Source: an uncultured Paludibaculum sp. (GTDB taxonomy: Bacteria; Acidobacteriota; Terriglobia; Bryobacterales; Bryobacteraceae). From it: a stretch of DNA of 64,000 nt. Position 1 is the first letter of the stretch. Each line of letters starts with the position of its first letter. Position numbers and translations under genes: made by a program. Below are positions 24,971 to 33,700 of this stretch, in pieces. The notes under the pieces were generated by a model. The model did not search any database, had not been told where the DNA came from, and was given only the letters and a program-made list of their open reading frames with translations. The stretch is from NCBI RefSeq assembly GCF_963665245.1, contig NZ_OY762269.1, forward strand, positions 1,990,501 to 2,054,500, in the 5' to 3' direction.

Positions 24971-25255
24971 CTACTTGCCGACGTTGATCAGGGTGAACAG
25001 CGCCAGAGATTCGATGAAGGCGAGACCGAGGATGAGCAGGATGCGGATGGCGCCGGCGGCCCCGGGGTTGCGGGCGATGCCTTCCACCGAGGCGGAGATC
25101 GCCTTGCCCTGCGCCAGGGCGCAAAGGCCGGAAGCGATCGCCATGGCGAAAGCGCCGGGCAGCACGAACGTGCCCGCAGTCGTGCCCGTCTGGGCGAAGG
25201 TCGGGACGGCGATCATCATGAGCGCCATCAGGATGAGGATGTTGCGAACGGTCAT
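24971..25255 (-). CDS. atpE: ATP synthase F0 subunit c
   Basis: 94 residues. Two hydrophobic helices form the hairpin of the c-ring. The polar loop is ASVEGIARNP (R-N-P conserved), and the ion-binding carboxylate is the Glu in LAFIESLALFTLI, in the middle of the second helix. The N-terminus (MTVRNILILMALMMIAVPTFAQ) looks like a signal-type extension, longer than the E. coli protein, as seen in several acidobacteria. No sodium-site signature is obvious, so proton coupling is assumed. Last gene of the atpZ-I-B-E unit, 91 bp after atpB. Confidence 0.95.
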   Translation of the reverse strand: MTVRNILILMALMMIAVPTFAQTGTTAGTFVLPGAFAMAIASGLCALAQGKAISASVEGIARNPGAAGAIRILLILGLAFIESLALFTLINVGK

Positions 25256-25346
25256 TGTTTGCTCCTTACGAACTGGCTGCCAGGAGGTGGTTGCCTACCG
25301 TGCGTTGGGACGCAGGGGCCTCACACTGACGGCCGATAAACTCTCT

Positions 25347-26087
25347 TTAGTGCTCCTCGTGCGCCACCGATTCGCCCACGTACACCATGCTGAGCATCAT
25401 GAAGATGAACGCCTGGACGAACGAGACGAACACGTGCAGGCCCATGAAGATCACAGGAACGACCCACGGAACCATGGCCAGGAAGCCGACGGTCACCTGC
25501 TCACCGGCCAGCATGTTGGCGAAAAGACGAATGGTGAGCGAGACGGGGCGGATGCAGTGACTGATGATCTCCAAGGGGAACATGAACCAGGCCAGCCACC
25601 ACAGCGGACCGCAAAAGTGCTTCAGGTGGCCGAGAACGCCCTGCTCTTTGATGCCTTGGCCGTTGTAGTAGAGAAACGTGGCAATGGCGAGGCCGGCCGG
25701 CACGAAGTAGTACATGGTGGGCGACTCGAAAGTGGGAATGATGCCCAGCAGGTTCGAAGTCACTACGAACAGAAAGATCATGCTGAAATAGGCCACTCGC
25801 GGTTTGGCGCCGTGTCCTATGATCTCGTGGGCCTGGTCGCCGATGAAGGTGTAGATGTTCTCCATCACCAACTGCAGTTTCCCGGGGCGGTCCACCGAGA
25901 GCCCGGCGCGCACGATGAGGGCGACGAGCATCAGGAAACCGATGACCAGCAGCTCCATGGCCATGTAGTTCGACCATGGCTTGGCGGCATCTTCAGTGTG
26001 AAAGCCAACAAGTTGGAAGAGTGCGTTGGCCGGCGCCGCGAGGTATTGGTTCAGCAGCGCGGTAAACCAGAGTTCATGCTCGTGCAT
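25347..26087 (-). CDS. atpB: ATP synthase F0 subunit a
   Basis: 246 residues, polytopic. The essential Arg lies in the conserved helix SLTIRLFANMLAGEQV (family motif S-x-R-L-x-x-N-x-x-A-G). The N-terminal segment MHEHELWFTALLNQYL and spans around 45-65, 100-120 and 190-235 fit the family. Subunit a forms the proton half-channels facing the c-ring. The start overlaps the 3' end of the preceding atpI-like gene by 14 bases, indicating translational coupling. Confidence 0.95.
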   Translation of the reverse strand: MHEHELWFTALLNQYLAAPANALFQLVGFHTEDAAKPWSNYMAMELLVIGFLMLVALIVRAGLSVDRPGKLQLVMENIYTFIGDQAHEIIGHGAKPRVAYFSMIFLFVVTSNLLGIIPTFESPTMYYFVPAGLAIATFLYYNGQGIKEQGVLGHLKHFCGPLWWLAWFMFPLEIISHCIRPVSLTIRLFANMLAGEQVTVGFLAMVPWVVPVIFMGLHVFVSFVQAFIFMMLSMVYVGESVAHEEH

Positions 26088-26460
26088 ACAGAAGTTCGAT
26101 CAGGACTTCGATAGTCGCTGCCGTCACTGCCAGCGTCAAGCCACAGGCTACAGCGGGGACAAAAGACCCGTAAGTCTTAACGATAGCATAGGCCGCGCCG
26201 CCCAGGATAAGCATTCTAAAGGCGTGGACGAGCAGGGAAACGGGCTTCACTTGCTCACCTTCCACTACTTTCGTGACGTCAGCCACCATCCGGTGCAGCA
26301 ACCAGAAGCTGAGGCTCGAAATGGCGGCCCCGCCCAGAAAACTGAGCATGGCGCCGAAGCCCTTCACAACGAAAAAGATAAGGGCGCCCGCCGCTGTCAG
26401 AATGGCCATGAGCTTCACGATGCGGCGGGTGATGCGGGGGTAGTCGAGATCGGCCGTCAC
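26074..26460 (-). CDS. atpI: AtpI-like protein of the ATP synthase operon
   Basis: 128 residues with four hydrophobic segments (AILTAAGALIFFVVKGFGAML, AISSLSFWLLHRMV, SLLVHAFRMLILGGAAYAIV and a last one near 95-120). Size and topology match AtpI, which helps assemble the c-ring, and the location between atpZ and atpB is the canonical one. Sequence conservation in this family is low, so the call leans on context. It overlaps atpZ by 4 bases and atpB by 14 bases. Confidence 0.8.
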   Translation of the reverse strand: MTADLDYPRITRRIVKLMAILTAAGALIFFVVKGFGAMLSFLGGAAISSLSFWLLHRMVADVTKVVEGEQVKPVSLLVHAFRMLILGGAAYAIVKTYGSFVPAVACGLTLAVTAATIEVLIELLYARA

Positions 26461-26696
26461 TTCTTCTTGTCCAGCCCCTCAATGCGAATGGCTTGACGGA
26501 CAGTTTCATACATGCCCAGGCCACAGCCCAAAATCAAGCCCGCTGTGTCCACATGGGCGGTGTTCCAGGCGTGGTTCAAATACTCACCGATCTTGTAGCA
26601 GACCCAGCCCGAGATTGGGGTGACCAGCGCCAAACCGGTATACGCGCCAGCTTTCGCGTAGGAACTCATGCCGCGCTCGGGCTTCTCTTCGCTCAC
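26457..26696 (-). CDS. atpZ: AtpZ/AtpI-family small membrane protein
   Basis: About 79 residues from a GTG at 26696, beginning VSEEKPERG. An in-frame ATG at 26669 would remove nine residues, and the longer frame upstream (to 26828) lacks coding character. Two transmembrane helices (YTGLALVTPISGWVCYKIG and the Gly-rich GLILGCGLGMYETVRQ) match the AtpZ family, which sits at the head of atp operons and is linked with Mg2+/Ca2+ transport or F0 assembly. A TATACT hexamer (26703-26708 on the complement) lies so close to the GTG that a near-leaderless transcript is possible. Confidence 0.75.
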   Translation of the reverse strand: MSEEKPERGMSSYAKAGAYTGLALVTPISGWVCYKIGEYLNHAWNTAHVDTAGLILGCGLGMYETVRQAIRIEGLDKKK

Positions 26697-26899
26697 GGGG
26701 CCAGTATAGCGGCTATTCCGCCCAGGGGAATCCCCTCCACACGAGTGACTGCGGGAATGGGAAGCGGTATCCGAGGCGGAAAACCCCGGGAGAGGAAATG
26801 GCTTCCCTCGCCCGGGGTAAGCGTACACCCGTACGCCGTTGAGAATCGGAGGAGAGTTCTCAACTATCTGACGATTGGATGAAGACTATCCCGATTTGG

Positions 26900-28987
26900 T
26901 TACGGAGTCAATTTTGTGATTTCAATCCCAAGCTCCCGTAGAAGCCGGTCCGCTTTGTAAACCTTGCTCAACGCCTCAGCGATCGCCTCGCTGCAGACAT
27001 GCACGCTGCGCGACCGCTCGTCGGTGTAAACAAAGCGGTTAGGCAGGCTTTCGATGTTCCCGTCGAACAGGATGCCGACGATCTCCCCCTTCGTGTTGAG
27101 GGTTGCGCTGCCGCTGTTGCCGCCATGCGTGTCATTTGTAGTAACGAAATCGAAATGCGTCTTGAGGTCGAGCGCCGGTTTGGCCTTGACCCAGGCGGGT
27201 GGAATAATGAACGGTTCCTGTTGGCTGCCTTTCGCAAAAAAGCCCGCAAAATCAGTCGCATAGGGGATCTGCCGGCCAGCTTCGTCCCGGTATCCGCGCA
27301 CATCACCGTAGGCCAGGCGCATCGTGAAGGTGGCGTCTGGATACTCGCTGCCGCCAAAGGCGGCGAAGCGCGCCTGGGCGATGCGGCCCGAGGCCCGGTT
27401 GACTACGCTTTCCACCTGGTCTTCATAGCGCTTCCGTAGCTCACGAGCGGGCTTGTCCAGAATCAGGGCCAGGCGGATCATGCCATCCCGCGACTTCCTG
27501 ACCTCGTCGAGACTAGCCGCCAGCCGCTTCCGCTCCGCGATCATCGGCAACTTGCTGCTCTGCACGTAGTATTTGGCTGCGTCGGCTGGCGTCTTACCGT
27601 CCAGAATGGCCTTCACCACTGGGTTCGATTCGCCCAACTCCTTCACCAGAAACGAGAAGTAGTTTTCGATGGCGACCTCTTCCATGGCTGGATAGATGGG
27701 CGCCTCCGAGTACATAGCCTGCTCCAGCGAGGGCAGCCCGGCATCGGTGTATTCGCGGAGGCGCTGGCTGTCCGGTTTGGGCTTCTCTTCCGCGTAGCGA
27801 ACGATGTCACGGGCGATCTCCAACAGTTCGGAGCCACGTGTCGCGCCGCGCTCCAGCAGCCAATAGGGTGCGTAGAAGCCCTTGTAGTTCTGATAGGTGG
27901 TCGCCAGTTCGTCCCAGAACCTGGAGAACTCCTCAGCGCGTGCCGGATCTTTCGCGATGGCTGCCTTTAGCTCCTTTTCTTCCATGCGCTTCCGGTCCAT
28001 CAGGGTCCTGTCCCGCAGTCCTGTCAGGAATCCCGTATAGGCCTTGTAGCTGTTCTGATTGCCGAAGAGATTCTCACCGGCGATCCGCTTTTGTTCGGGA
28101 CCCTTGGCCATGTACTGCTCCAGGGCGCTGATGAGCGAAGCGAGGCGGCGCTGGACGAGCGGATAGGACGTGCTGGCGGAGAACTCCAGTTCCGTGACGG
28201 TCGCCAACCGGCCGGTGGATCCGGGGTTGCCGGGGACAAACGTCAAGTCGCCCTCTTTCACTCCGGTCTTGGCCCATTTGAAGTACTGGTCGACGTGCAC
28301 CGGCTTTCCGTTCTCGTAAGCGCGAAAGAACGTAATGTCCAGGTTGTAGCGGGGGTAGGTGAAATTCTCCTGGTCGCCGCCAAAAAAGGCGATGCCGAAC
28401 TCGGGTGCCATGACGAGCCGGATGTCGGTGTACTTGCGGTATTGGTACAGATGATAAAGACCACCGGAATAGAGAGTTACGACATCACAGCGGTTGCCTG
28501 TGGAAGCGTTACAGGCCTTCTCCAAGGCTGACATGGCGGCCTTCTTCTTGGCGTTGGCTTCGGCGGCCGGGGTCCTCGGCGTGACGCCGGCGGTTACCTT
28601 GGCGGTCACGTCCTCGATCTTCAGAAGAACGTTGACCTCCAGGTCCGGGCAACTCCGCTCGTCGGCCAGGGTCTTCGCGACAAAGCCGTTCTTGATGTAG
28701 TCGTTCTGGCCCGAACTGATCTTCTGGATACAGTCGGCACCGACGTGGTGGTTGGTGAACAGCAGACCATCGGGCGAAACGAAACTGCCTGTTCCGCCGT
28801 TGTTGAAGCGGACCGCGCTGAGTCGAAGGTGGTCCAGGAACTGGTCGGTGACCTGGAAGTGGTATTTCTTCTCAACGGCTTCTTTGGGGAATGCGTTCAG
28901 CAGCCACATACCCTCGTCCGCCAGGCAGAGGCCGGCGGCGAACGGAAGCACGGCCGCCGCTACCGTAACTTGAAACTTGAATCTCAT
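26900..28987 (-). CDS. S46-family dipeptidyl peptidase (DPP7-like)
   Basis: 695 residues, with signal peptide (1-23, ending ADEGMW) and full S46 length. The chymotrypsin-like catalytic His is in LLFTNHHVGADC and the nucleophile is Ser625 in THGGNSGSATL. An alpha-helical cap domain (about 270-540) blocks the cleft in this family, so dipeptides are released from peptide N-termini. The residue 18 positions after the nucleophile is Gly (FDGN), as in DPP7, where DPP11 has Arg; this predicts hydrophobic rather than acidic P1 preference. Periplasmic role in peptide nutrition, consistent with the S9 peptidase and POT transporter elsewhere in the window. Divergent from the ATP-grasp gene. Confidence 0.92.
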   Translation of the reverse strand: MRFKFQVTVAAAVLPFAAGLCLADEGMWLLNAFPKEAVEKKYHFQVTDQFLDHLRLSAVRFNNGGTGSFVSPDGLLFTNHHVGADCIQKISSGQNDYIKNGFVAKTLADERSCPDLEVNVLLKIEDVTAKVTAGVTPRTPAAEANAKKKAAMSALEKACNASTGNRCDVVTLYSGGLYHLYQYRKYTDIRLVMAPEFGIAFFGGDQENFTYPRYNLDITFFRAYENGKPVHVDQYFKWAKTGVKEGDLTFVPGNPGSTGRLATVTELEFSASTSYPLVQRRLASLISALEQYMAKGPEQKRIAGENLFGNQNSYKAYTGFLTGLRDRTLMDRKRMEEKELKAAIAKDPARAEEFSRFWDELATTYQNYKGFYAPYWLLERGATRGSELLEIARDIVRYAEEKPKPDSQRLREYTDAGLPSLEQAMYSEAPIYPAMEEVAIENYFSFLVKELGESNPVVKAILDGKTPADAAKYYVQSSKLPMIAERKRLAASLDEVRKSRDGMIRLALILDKPARELRKRYEDQVESVVNRASGRIAQARFAAFGGSEYPDATFTMRLAYGDVRGYRDEAGRQIPYATDFAGFFAKGSQQEPFIIPPAWVKAKPALDLKTHFDFVTTNDTHGGNSGSATLNTKGEIVGILFDGNIESLPNRFVYTDERSRSVHVCSEAIAEALSKVYKADRLLRELGIEITKLTP

Positions 28988-29105
28988 TTCTACAATTCCT
29001 TCTAACTATCTATAAATGAATGCGTTATAGGTTACTAATAGTGTAGTAGTCTTCACAAGCAGGGAGCGTCTATGCGATACTGGAGTTTACCCTGTAGACA
29101 AAGCT

Positions 29106-30458
29106 ATGACGCAGTTGGGCGAGGCAACAGCCCGCTATCACAAAATCCTGGAGCAAGACCCGGAGCGCAATGCGGCCTGGATGGCTGAGTTGCGCGAGCA
29201 GTGGAAAGCCCGCCATCTGATGGTGAGTGGCCGCCCGGTTTCGCCCGTACTGCGTCCTCATTTTCTCAGCCGCCGACAGTATATCAATTTGGTCAAGACG
29301 GCAGAGTCGTTGAATGCCTCCATCGACCGCATCCGCAAGATGGCGCTGGTACAGCCTCAATTGATGTCGCGGATGGAGATGTTGCCGGCGGAAAAGATGC
29401 TGGCGGCGGTGGACCCCGGCTACTCGAACTGGTCGGTAGCCTCGCTGATGGACACGCAGGTGAACAACGGCAGCGTTCATTTCACTGAGCCTCAAGCTGA
29501 CATGCCCCATGGCATGGTGTACGGTGATGCGCTGTCCGAGCTTTTCTACGATGCTCCGCCGGTGAAGGAGTTCCGCAAGAAGAACAAGATTGCCAAGGTG
29601 GGCGGGGCCAAGCCGCTGCTCGCCGCAATCCTTAAAGCGTGGAAGGAGTTTGGCGGCAAGACCGCGCCGAACGTTGCAATCCTCGAGTTCCGCCAGCCGT
29701 TTGCCTCGATGGATTCCCACGAATTCACTTTGTTGGTGGAGTTGTTCCGTAAGAATGGTCTGCAGGCCGAAGTCATCTTCCCCGAGCAGTTGGAGTATCG
29801 CAACAACGTCCTTCGTCGGGGCGACTTCACCATCGACGTCGTCTACCGCGGTGTTCGAGCCCATGAGTTCCTGATGAAGTACGATCTCACGCATCCTCTG
29901 GTGAGAGCGTACCGGGAGCGGAACGTTTGCGTGGTGAACAGTTTCCGTACGGAACTGACACGCAAGAAGGCTCTGCTCGCATTGTTGACGGACGACCTCA
30001 TCACCGAGAGTTTCCCCGTGGCGGAGCGCAAGGCCATCAAGGACTCCATACCGTGGACGCGCGTGGTCGCCGCCGGCCGTACCTCCTACAAAGGTCAGAC
30101 TGTCGATCTGCTCGAGTTCATCCAGAAAGACCGTGAGAATCTGGTGCTCCGGCCGAACGAAGAGTCCAGCGAACTGCACTCCACGGAGGGCTGGCAGGTG
30201 GATGCCTCGACGTGGGAACGGGCGCTGCGCCAGGCCGTGCGCACGCCGTATGTTGTGCAGGAACGCGTGGCCAGTGTGCCGATTTCCTTCCCCGTCGACT
30301 ACTACGGCGACATGGTCTACCGCGATCTAAACGTGGATGTCAGCCCGCACGCTTTCATGGGCAAGATCCAGGGCTGCTCGTCCAAGGTCTCGGCGGCACA
30401 GGGTACCTTTTCCACGATAAGTGGATTGGCCCCTACCTTCATCCTCGAATCCAAGTAG
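29106..30458 (+). CDS. Predicted circularly permuted ATP-grasp protein
   Basis: 450 residues. Segments such as QLEYRNNVLRRGDFTIDVVY, HPLVRAYRERNVCVVNSFR, ENLVLRPNEESSELHSTEGW and DVSPHAFMGKIQGCSSKVS resemble proteins annotated as circularly permuted type 2 ATP-grasp or glutathionylspermidine-synthase-like. This would be an ATP-dependent carboxylate-amine ligase with ATP-binding Lys/Arg in the LVLRPNEE region and metal ligands in the YGDMVYRDLNVDVSPH part. Usual partners (alpha-E domain protein, transglutaminase) are not adjacent, so the substrate is unknown. It stands alone, divergent from the S46 peptidase; the 120-bp gap is A+T-rich and should hold both promoters. Confidence 0.65.
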   Translation: MTQLGEATARYHKILEQDPERNAAWMAELREQWKARHLMVSGRPVSPVLRPHFLSRRQYINLVKTAESLNASIDRIRKMALVQPQLMSRMEMLPAEKMLAAVDPGYSNWSVASLMDTQVNNGSVHFTEPQADMPHGMVYGDALSELFYDAPPVKEFRKKNKIAKVGGAKPLLAAILKAWKEFGGKTAPNVAILEFRQPFASMDSHEFTLLVELFRKNGLQAEVIFPEQLEYRNNVLRRGDFTIDVVYRGVRAHEFLMKYDLTHPLVRAYRERNVCVVNSFRTELTRKKALLALLTDDLITESFPVAERKAIKDSIPWTRVVAAGRTSYKGQTVDLLEFIQKDRENLVLRPNEESSELHSTEGWQVDASTWERALRQAVRTPYVVQERVASVPISFPVDYYGDMVYRDLNVDVSPHAFMGKIQGCSSKVSAAQGTFSTISGLAPTFILESK

Positions 30459-30659
30459 CCGCAGCCGGGCTCGCCCCAGCAGAGGCGTGTGCCGCAAGGG
30501 CCCAACAGGTCGGATGTAGCGGAAAGAATCACGGCCTGTACCCATTTTCTGGAGAGGTTTCTCCCGATTCCAATAACCGGCGGCTGTTCGTGCACGTCTT
30601 GAACTGGTAAGATGTTGATTTCAGGACATCTCCGAAAGGGCTGGTCCGGTCACTATACG

Positions 30660-30675
30660 TGGCACTTCACGTGCA
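30660..30675 (+). promoter_or_regulatory. Sigma-54-type (-24/-12) promoter before kinase-regulator operon
   Basis: TGGCACTTCACGTGCA matches the RpoN consensus TGGCAC-N5-TTGCA in all but two positions. The invariant GG (30661-30662) and GC (30673-30674) are exactly 12 bases apart. It lies about 55 bases before the GTG of the histidine kinase gene, whose partner is a sigma-54 activator. The rest of 30459-30730 holds no gene. Confidence 0.7.
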
Positions 30676-30730
30676 GTGCATCTGACTGGTGGAGTGTCTC
30701 TAAACAATCCGCCCAGGGAGTCGGGTTGCG

Positions 30731-33700
30731 GTGAAGGAGCTGAAGAACCAGTTCATCGGCGCGCTATTGGTCGTCCTGACAGTGACGGCCGTAATTTGCG
30801 CGGGCGTGAACTATCAGCAGCAGGCCCGCTTCCACCTGCCGGACGACGGCGCGACCTGGATGGACGTGCCCAATGCTTCCAGCAGTGAGCAGAGCCTCCG
30901 TGTGGTCGCCGCTTTTGTCGAGCCGAACGGCCCCGCCGACCTGGCCGGTATCCGGAAAGGCGACGCTGTCCGTCTGATCGCCCCGGTGGAAAACACGGCC
31001 GGCATCGCGGTGCGGCAGGCGAGCGATGTGGCTCAGTTGCTGTTTCAGGCAGGTGTCTGGGGCAAGGCCACCTACACTCTGAACCGGAACGGGGTCGAAA
31101 TCACCGCAAAGGTGATTGTGGCGGATGCCAATCGCGATCGGGCCCTTTACTTTCAGTACTTTGTTGGCGCTGCCTACCTGGCCATCGGGCTGTTTCTCTT
31201 CTTCCGGCGGAATCAGGCGCCCAAGGCCCTGCACTTCTATTTCCTCTGTCTGGTCAGCTTCATCCTGCATACCTTCCACTACACGGGAAAGCTGAACAGT
31301 TTCGACACGGGCATCTACATCTCCAACGTCGTGGCCGGACTGCTAGCCCCGGCGCTGTTCGTCCATTTCTGTCTGACCTTCCCTGAGCCGCGCCGGAGTT
31401 GGAGTTCGTGGCGGGCCGTATCGGTCTACCTGCCGGCTCTGTCGCTGATCCTGCTGCACCTGGGCGTCGCGGTGGGCGTCGTGCACACGGCTCTGCCACT
31501 CATTGAGATGCGCTGGCTGCTGGATCGTGCATGGATGCTGCTGTTCTGTGCCTCCTACACCGCCGGCGCCGTGCTTCTCCATTTCAGCTACCGGCGCACG
31601 GAGGACACCATCGTCCGGCAGCAGTTGAAGTGGCTTCGGAATGGGACCCTGGCGGGCATAATCCCGTTCGCCGCGCTGTACGCCGTGCCGTTCCTCCTCG
31701 GTGGCGTGCCGACACCGACGATGCGGCTATCCGTGCTGTTCCTGGCATTTATTCCGCTCACCTGGGCGTACGCGATTCTGCGTTACCGGCTGATGGACGT
31801 CGACATCATCTTCCAGCAAGGGTACGTTTATGTGCTGGCGACGCTTTCGGTGCTGGGCATCGTCTACATGCTGGTGTTCGCGCTCACGAAGCGTGACGAA
31901 CTCAGCCCCACTTCGGTTGTCCTGCTGGTGCTGGTCGCGGCGTTCGTCTTTGAGCCTTTGCGGGGCTGGTTCCAGCAGCAACTCGACCGGTACTTTTTCT
32001 ACAAAGACCGCTACGACTACCGACGTACGCTCATTGCGTTTGCCCGTGAGTTGAGCTCCGAGATGGACCTGGACCGGACCCTGACGAGCGTCGGGGAGCG
32101 TCTGCTCAGCACGCTGTCGGTCGGCCACGTCGCCTTTTTCCTCTCCAAGGAGAACGAGCACGGATTCCAACTGCACACGGCGCTGGACCGGGATGGCGGC
32201 GTGCGGCGTCTGAAGTCGGAGAGTCTGGATCTGTCGTTCCTGCTCGACTCACCCGAGGAGCCCTATCTTTTCTTCGAGAGTACCCGGCATGCCTTGGACG
32301 TGGTGACGCATGGCAAGGCGCCGTCGGTGCGCGCGAGCATCGCAGAACTGGATCTCACCTATTACCTGCCCTGCAACTTCCGCGGACGCACGCTCGCCTG
32401 GCTGGGTGTGAGCCGCTCCAACAAGGGCGACTTCCTGAGTTCCGACGACATCGACCTGCTGGCGTCGTTGGCCGGCTATATCGCCATGGCCGTTGAGAAT
32501 GCCCGGCTTTACCGGTCGCTGGCCGCCAAGGCGGAACAGTACGAGCGACTGAAGGAGTTCAGCGAGAACATCGTCGAATCCATCAATGTGGGGATTCTGG
32601 CGGCCGATCTGGAAGACCGGGTGGAGAGTTGGAATTCCCAGATTGAACGGCTCACGGGCATCCCTCGGGAGTCGGCCGTTGGGCGGAAGTTGAGCGACCT
32701 GTTCCCTGAGGCGCTGGGCGCCCATTTTGACGCGCTACGCGCCAACAATCAGGTGCACCAGTTGTACAAGATTCCCTTGCGCCGGGATGTGCTGGCCGCT
32801 CCGGCATTGAACGGGAACGGCTACAAGAATGGGAACGGCGCGGTCAACGGGAATGGGAATTCGAAGCCGCAGCGGACGGAAGTGATCGTAAACTTGGCCA
32901 TTGCTCCGCTCGTGACGAAGGACGGGGCCCGCATCGGCCGCCTGATCATCTTCGACGACGTGACGGAGCGTGAGGATCTGGAACGGCGCCTGGTGCAGGC
33001 GGACAAGCTCAGCTCCATCGGGCTGCTGGCCGCTGGCGTGGCGCACGAGGTGAATACGCCCTTGGCCGTAATCTCCACCTACGCCCAAATGCTCGCCAAA
33101 CAGGTCCACGGCGACGAGCAGAAGTCCAAGCTGCTGGACAAGATCGCGAAATCGACGTTCCGCGCCAGCGAGATTGTGAACTCGCTGCTGAACTTCTCCC
33201 GCACGTCGTCCTCGGAATACGAAGCGCTCGACCTGAACAAGGTGATTACCGAGACGCTCTCGCTGTTGGAGCACCAGTTCAACAAACATGCGATCGAGAT
33301 CCAGGTGGATCTCGAGGAGAACGCGCCCCTGATTCGCGGCAACTCGGGACGGCTGCAGCAGGTATTTCTGAACTTGTTTTTGAATGCGCGGGACGCGATG
33401 TCGAATCTGCCGCCCGATCAGCCGCGCCGCTTGTCTCTGCGAACAAAAGGCGAGGTATCCAGTCTCCGTGTGGAAGTGCGCGATACCGGGGCGGGGATTC
33501 CGAGGGACCACCAGTCGCGTATCTTTGACCCGTTCTTCACGACCAAAGGCATGCAGAAGGGGACCGGCCTCGGTTTGAGTGTGACTTATGGCATTGTGGA
33601 AGAGCACGGCGGCATGATCGAAGTGGAATCAAACCCTGGAGAGGGCGCTCTGTTCCGTCTTGAGTTTCCAGCCGCCAGCAGGAAACCGGTGAATGCCTGA
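30731..33700 (+). CDS. Membrane histidine kinase with PDZ, GAF and PAS domains
   Basis: 989 residues. One span near 8-25 precedes a PDZ-like periplasmic domain (about 55-135; FVEPNGPADLAGIRKGDAVR). A multi-span membrane unit (about 140-395) follows, then a GAF domain (about 435-595), PAS (about 615-735) with an unusual NGNG linker near 694-712, HisKA with phospho-acceptor His772 (AAGVAHEVNTPLAV), and HATPase with N box NLFLNARDAM, G1 DTGAGIP and G2 GTGLGLSV. It autophosphorylates and should pass phosphate to the NtrC-type regulator, whose ATG lies inside its last codons. The GTG start has GGGAG about 10 bases upstream. The signal is unknown; a PDZ fused to a sensor suggests recognition of protein C-termini at the envelope. 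Confidence 0.92.
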   Translation: MKELKNQFIGALLVVLTVTAVICAGVNYQQQARFHLPDDGATWMDVPNASSSEQSLRVVAAFVEPNGPADLAGIRKGDAVRLIAPVENTAGIAVRQASDVAQLLFQAGVWGKATYTLNRNGVEITAKVIVADANRDRALYFQYFVGAAYLAIGLFLFFRRNQAPKALHFYFLCLVSFILHTFHYTGKLNSFDTGIYISNVVAGLLAPALFVHFCLTFPEPRRSWSSWRAVSVYLPALSLILLHLGVAVGVVHTALPLIEMRWLLDRAWMLLFCASYTAGAVLLHFSYRRTEDTIVRQQLKWLRNGTLAGIIPFAALYAVPFLLGGVPTPTMRLSVLFLAFIPLTWAYAILRYRLMDVDIIFQQGYVYVLATLSVLGIVYMLVFALTKRDELSPTSVVLLVLVAAFVFEPLRGWFQQQLDRYFFYKDRYDYRRTLIAFARELSSEMDLDRTLTSVGERLLSTLSVGHVAFFLSKENEHGFQLHTALDRDGGVRRLKSESLDLSFLLDSPEEPYLFFESTRHALDVVTHGKAPSVRASIAELDLTYYLPCNFRGRTLAWLGVSRSNKGDFLSSDDIDLLASLAGYIAMAVENARLYRSLAAKAEQYERLKEFSENIVESINVGILAADLEDRVESWNSQIERLTGIPRESAVGRKLSDLFPEALGAHFDALRANNQVHQLYKIPLRRDVLAAPALNGNGYKNGNGAVNGNGNSKPQRTEVIVNLAIAPLVTKDGARIGRLIIFDDVTEREDLERRLVQADKLSSIGLLAAGVAHEVNTPLAVISTYAQMLAKQVHGDEQKSKLLDKIAKSTFRASEIVNSLLNFSRTSSSEYEALDLNKVITETLSLLEHQFNKHAIEIQVDLEENAPLIRGNSGRLQQVFLNLFLNARDAMSNLPPDQPRRLSLRTKGEVSSLRVEVRDTGAGIPRDHQSRIFDPFFTTKGMQKGTGLGLSVTYGIVEEHGGMIEVESNPGEGALFRLEFPAASRKPVNA

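Noticed and set aside
26697..26828. N-terminal extension of atpZ to an ATG at 26828
   Set aside because: The extra 44 residues are Ser/Gly/Pro-rich and unlike the family; a promoter-like TATACT lies within the segment.
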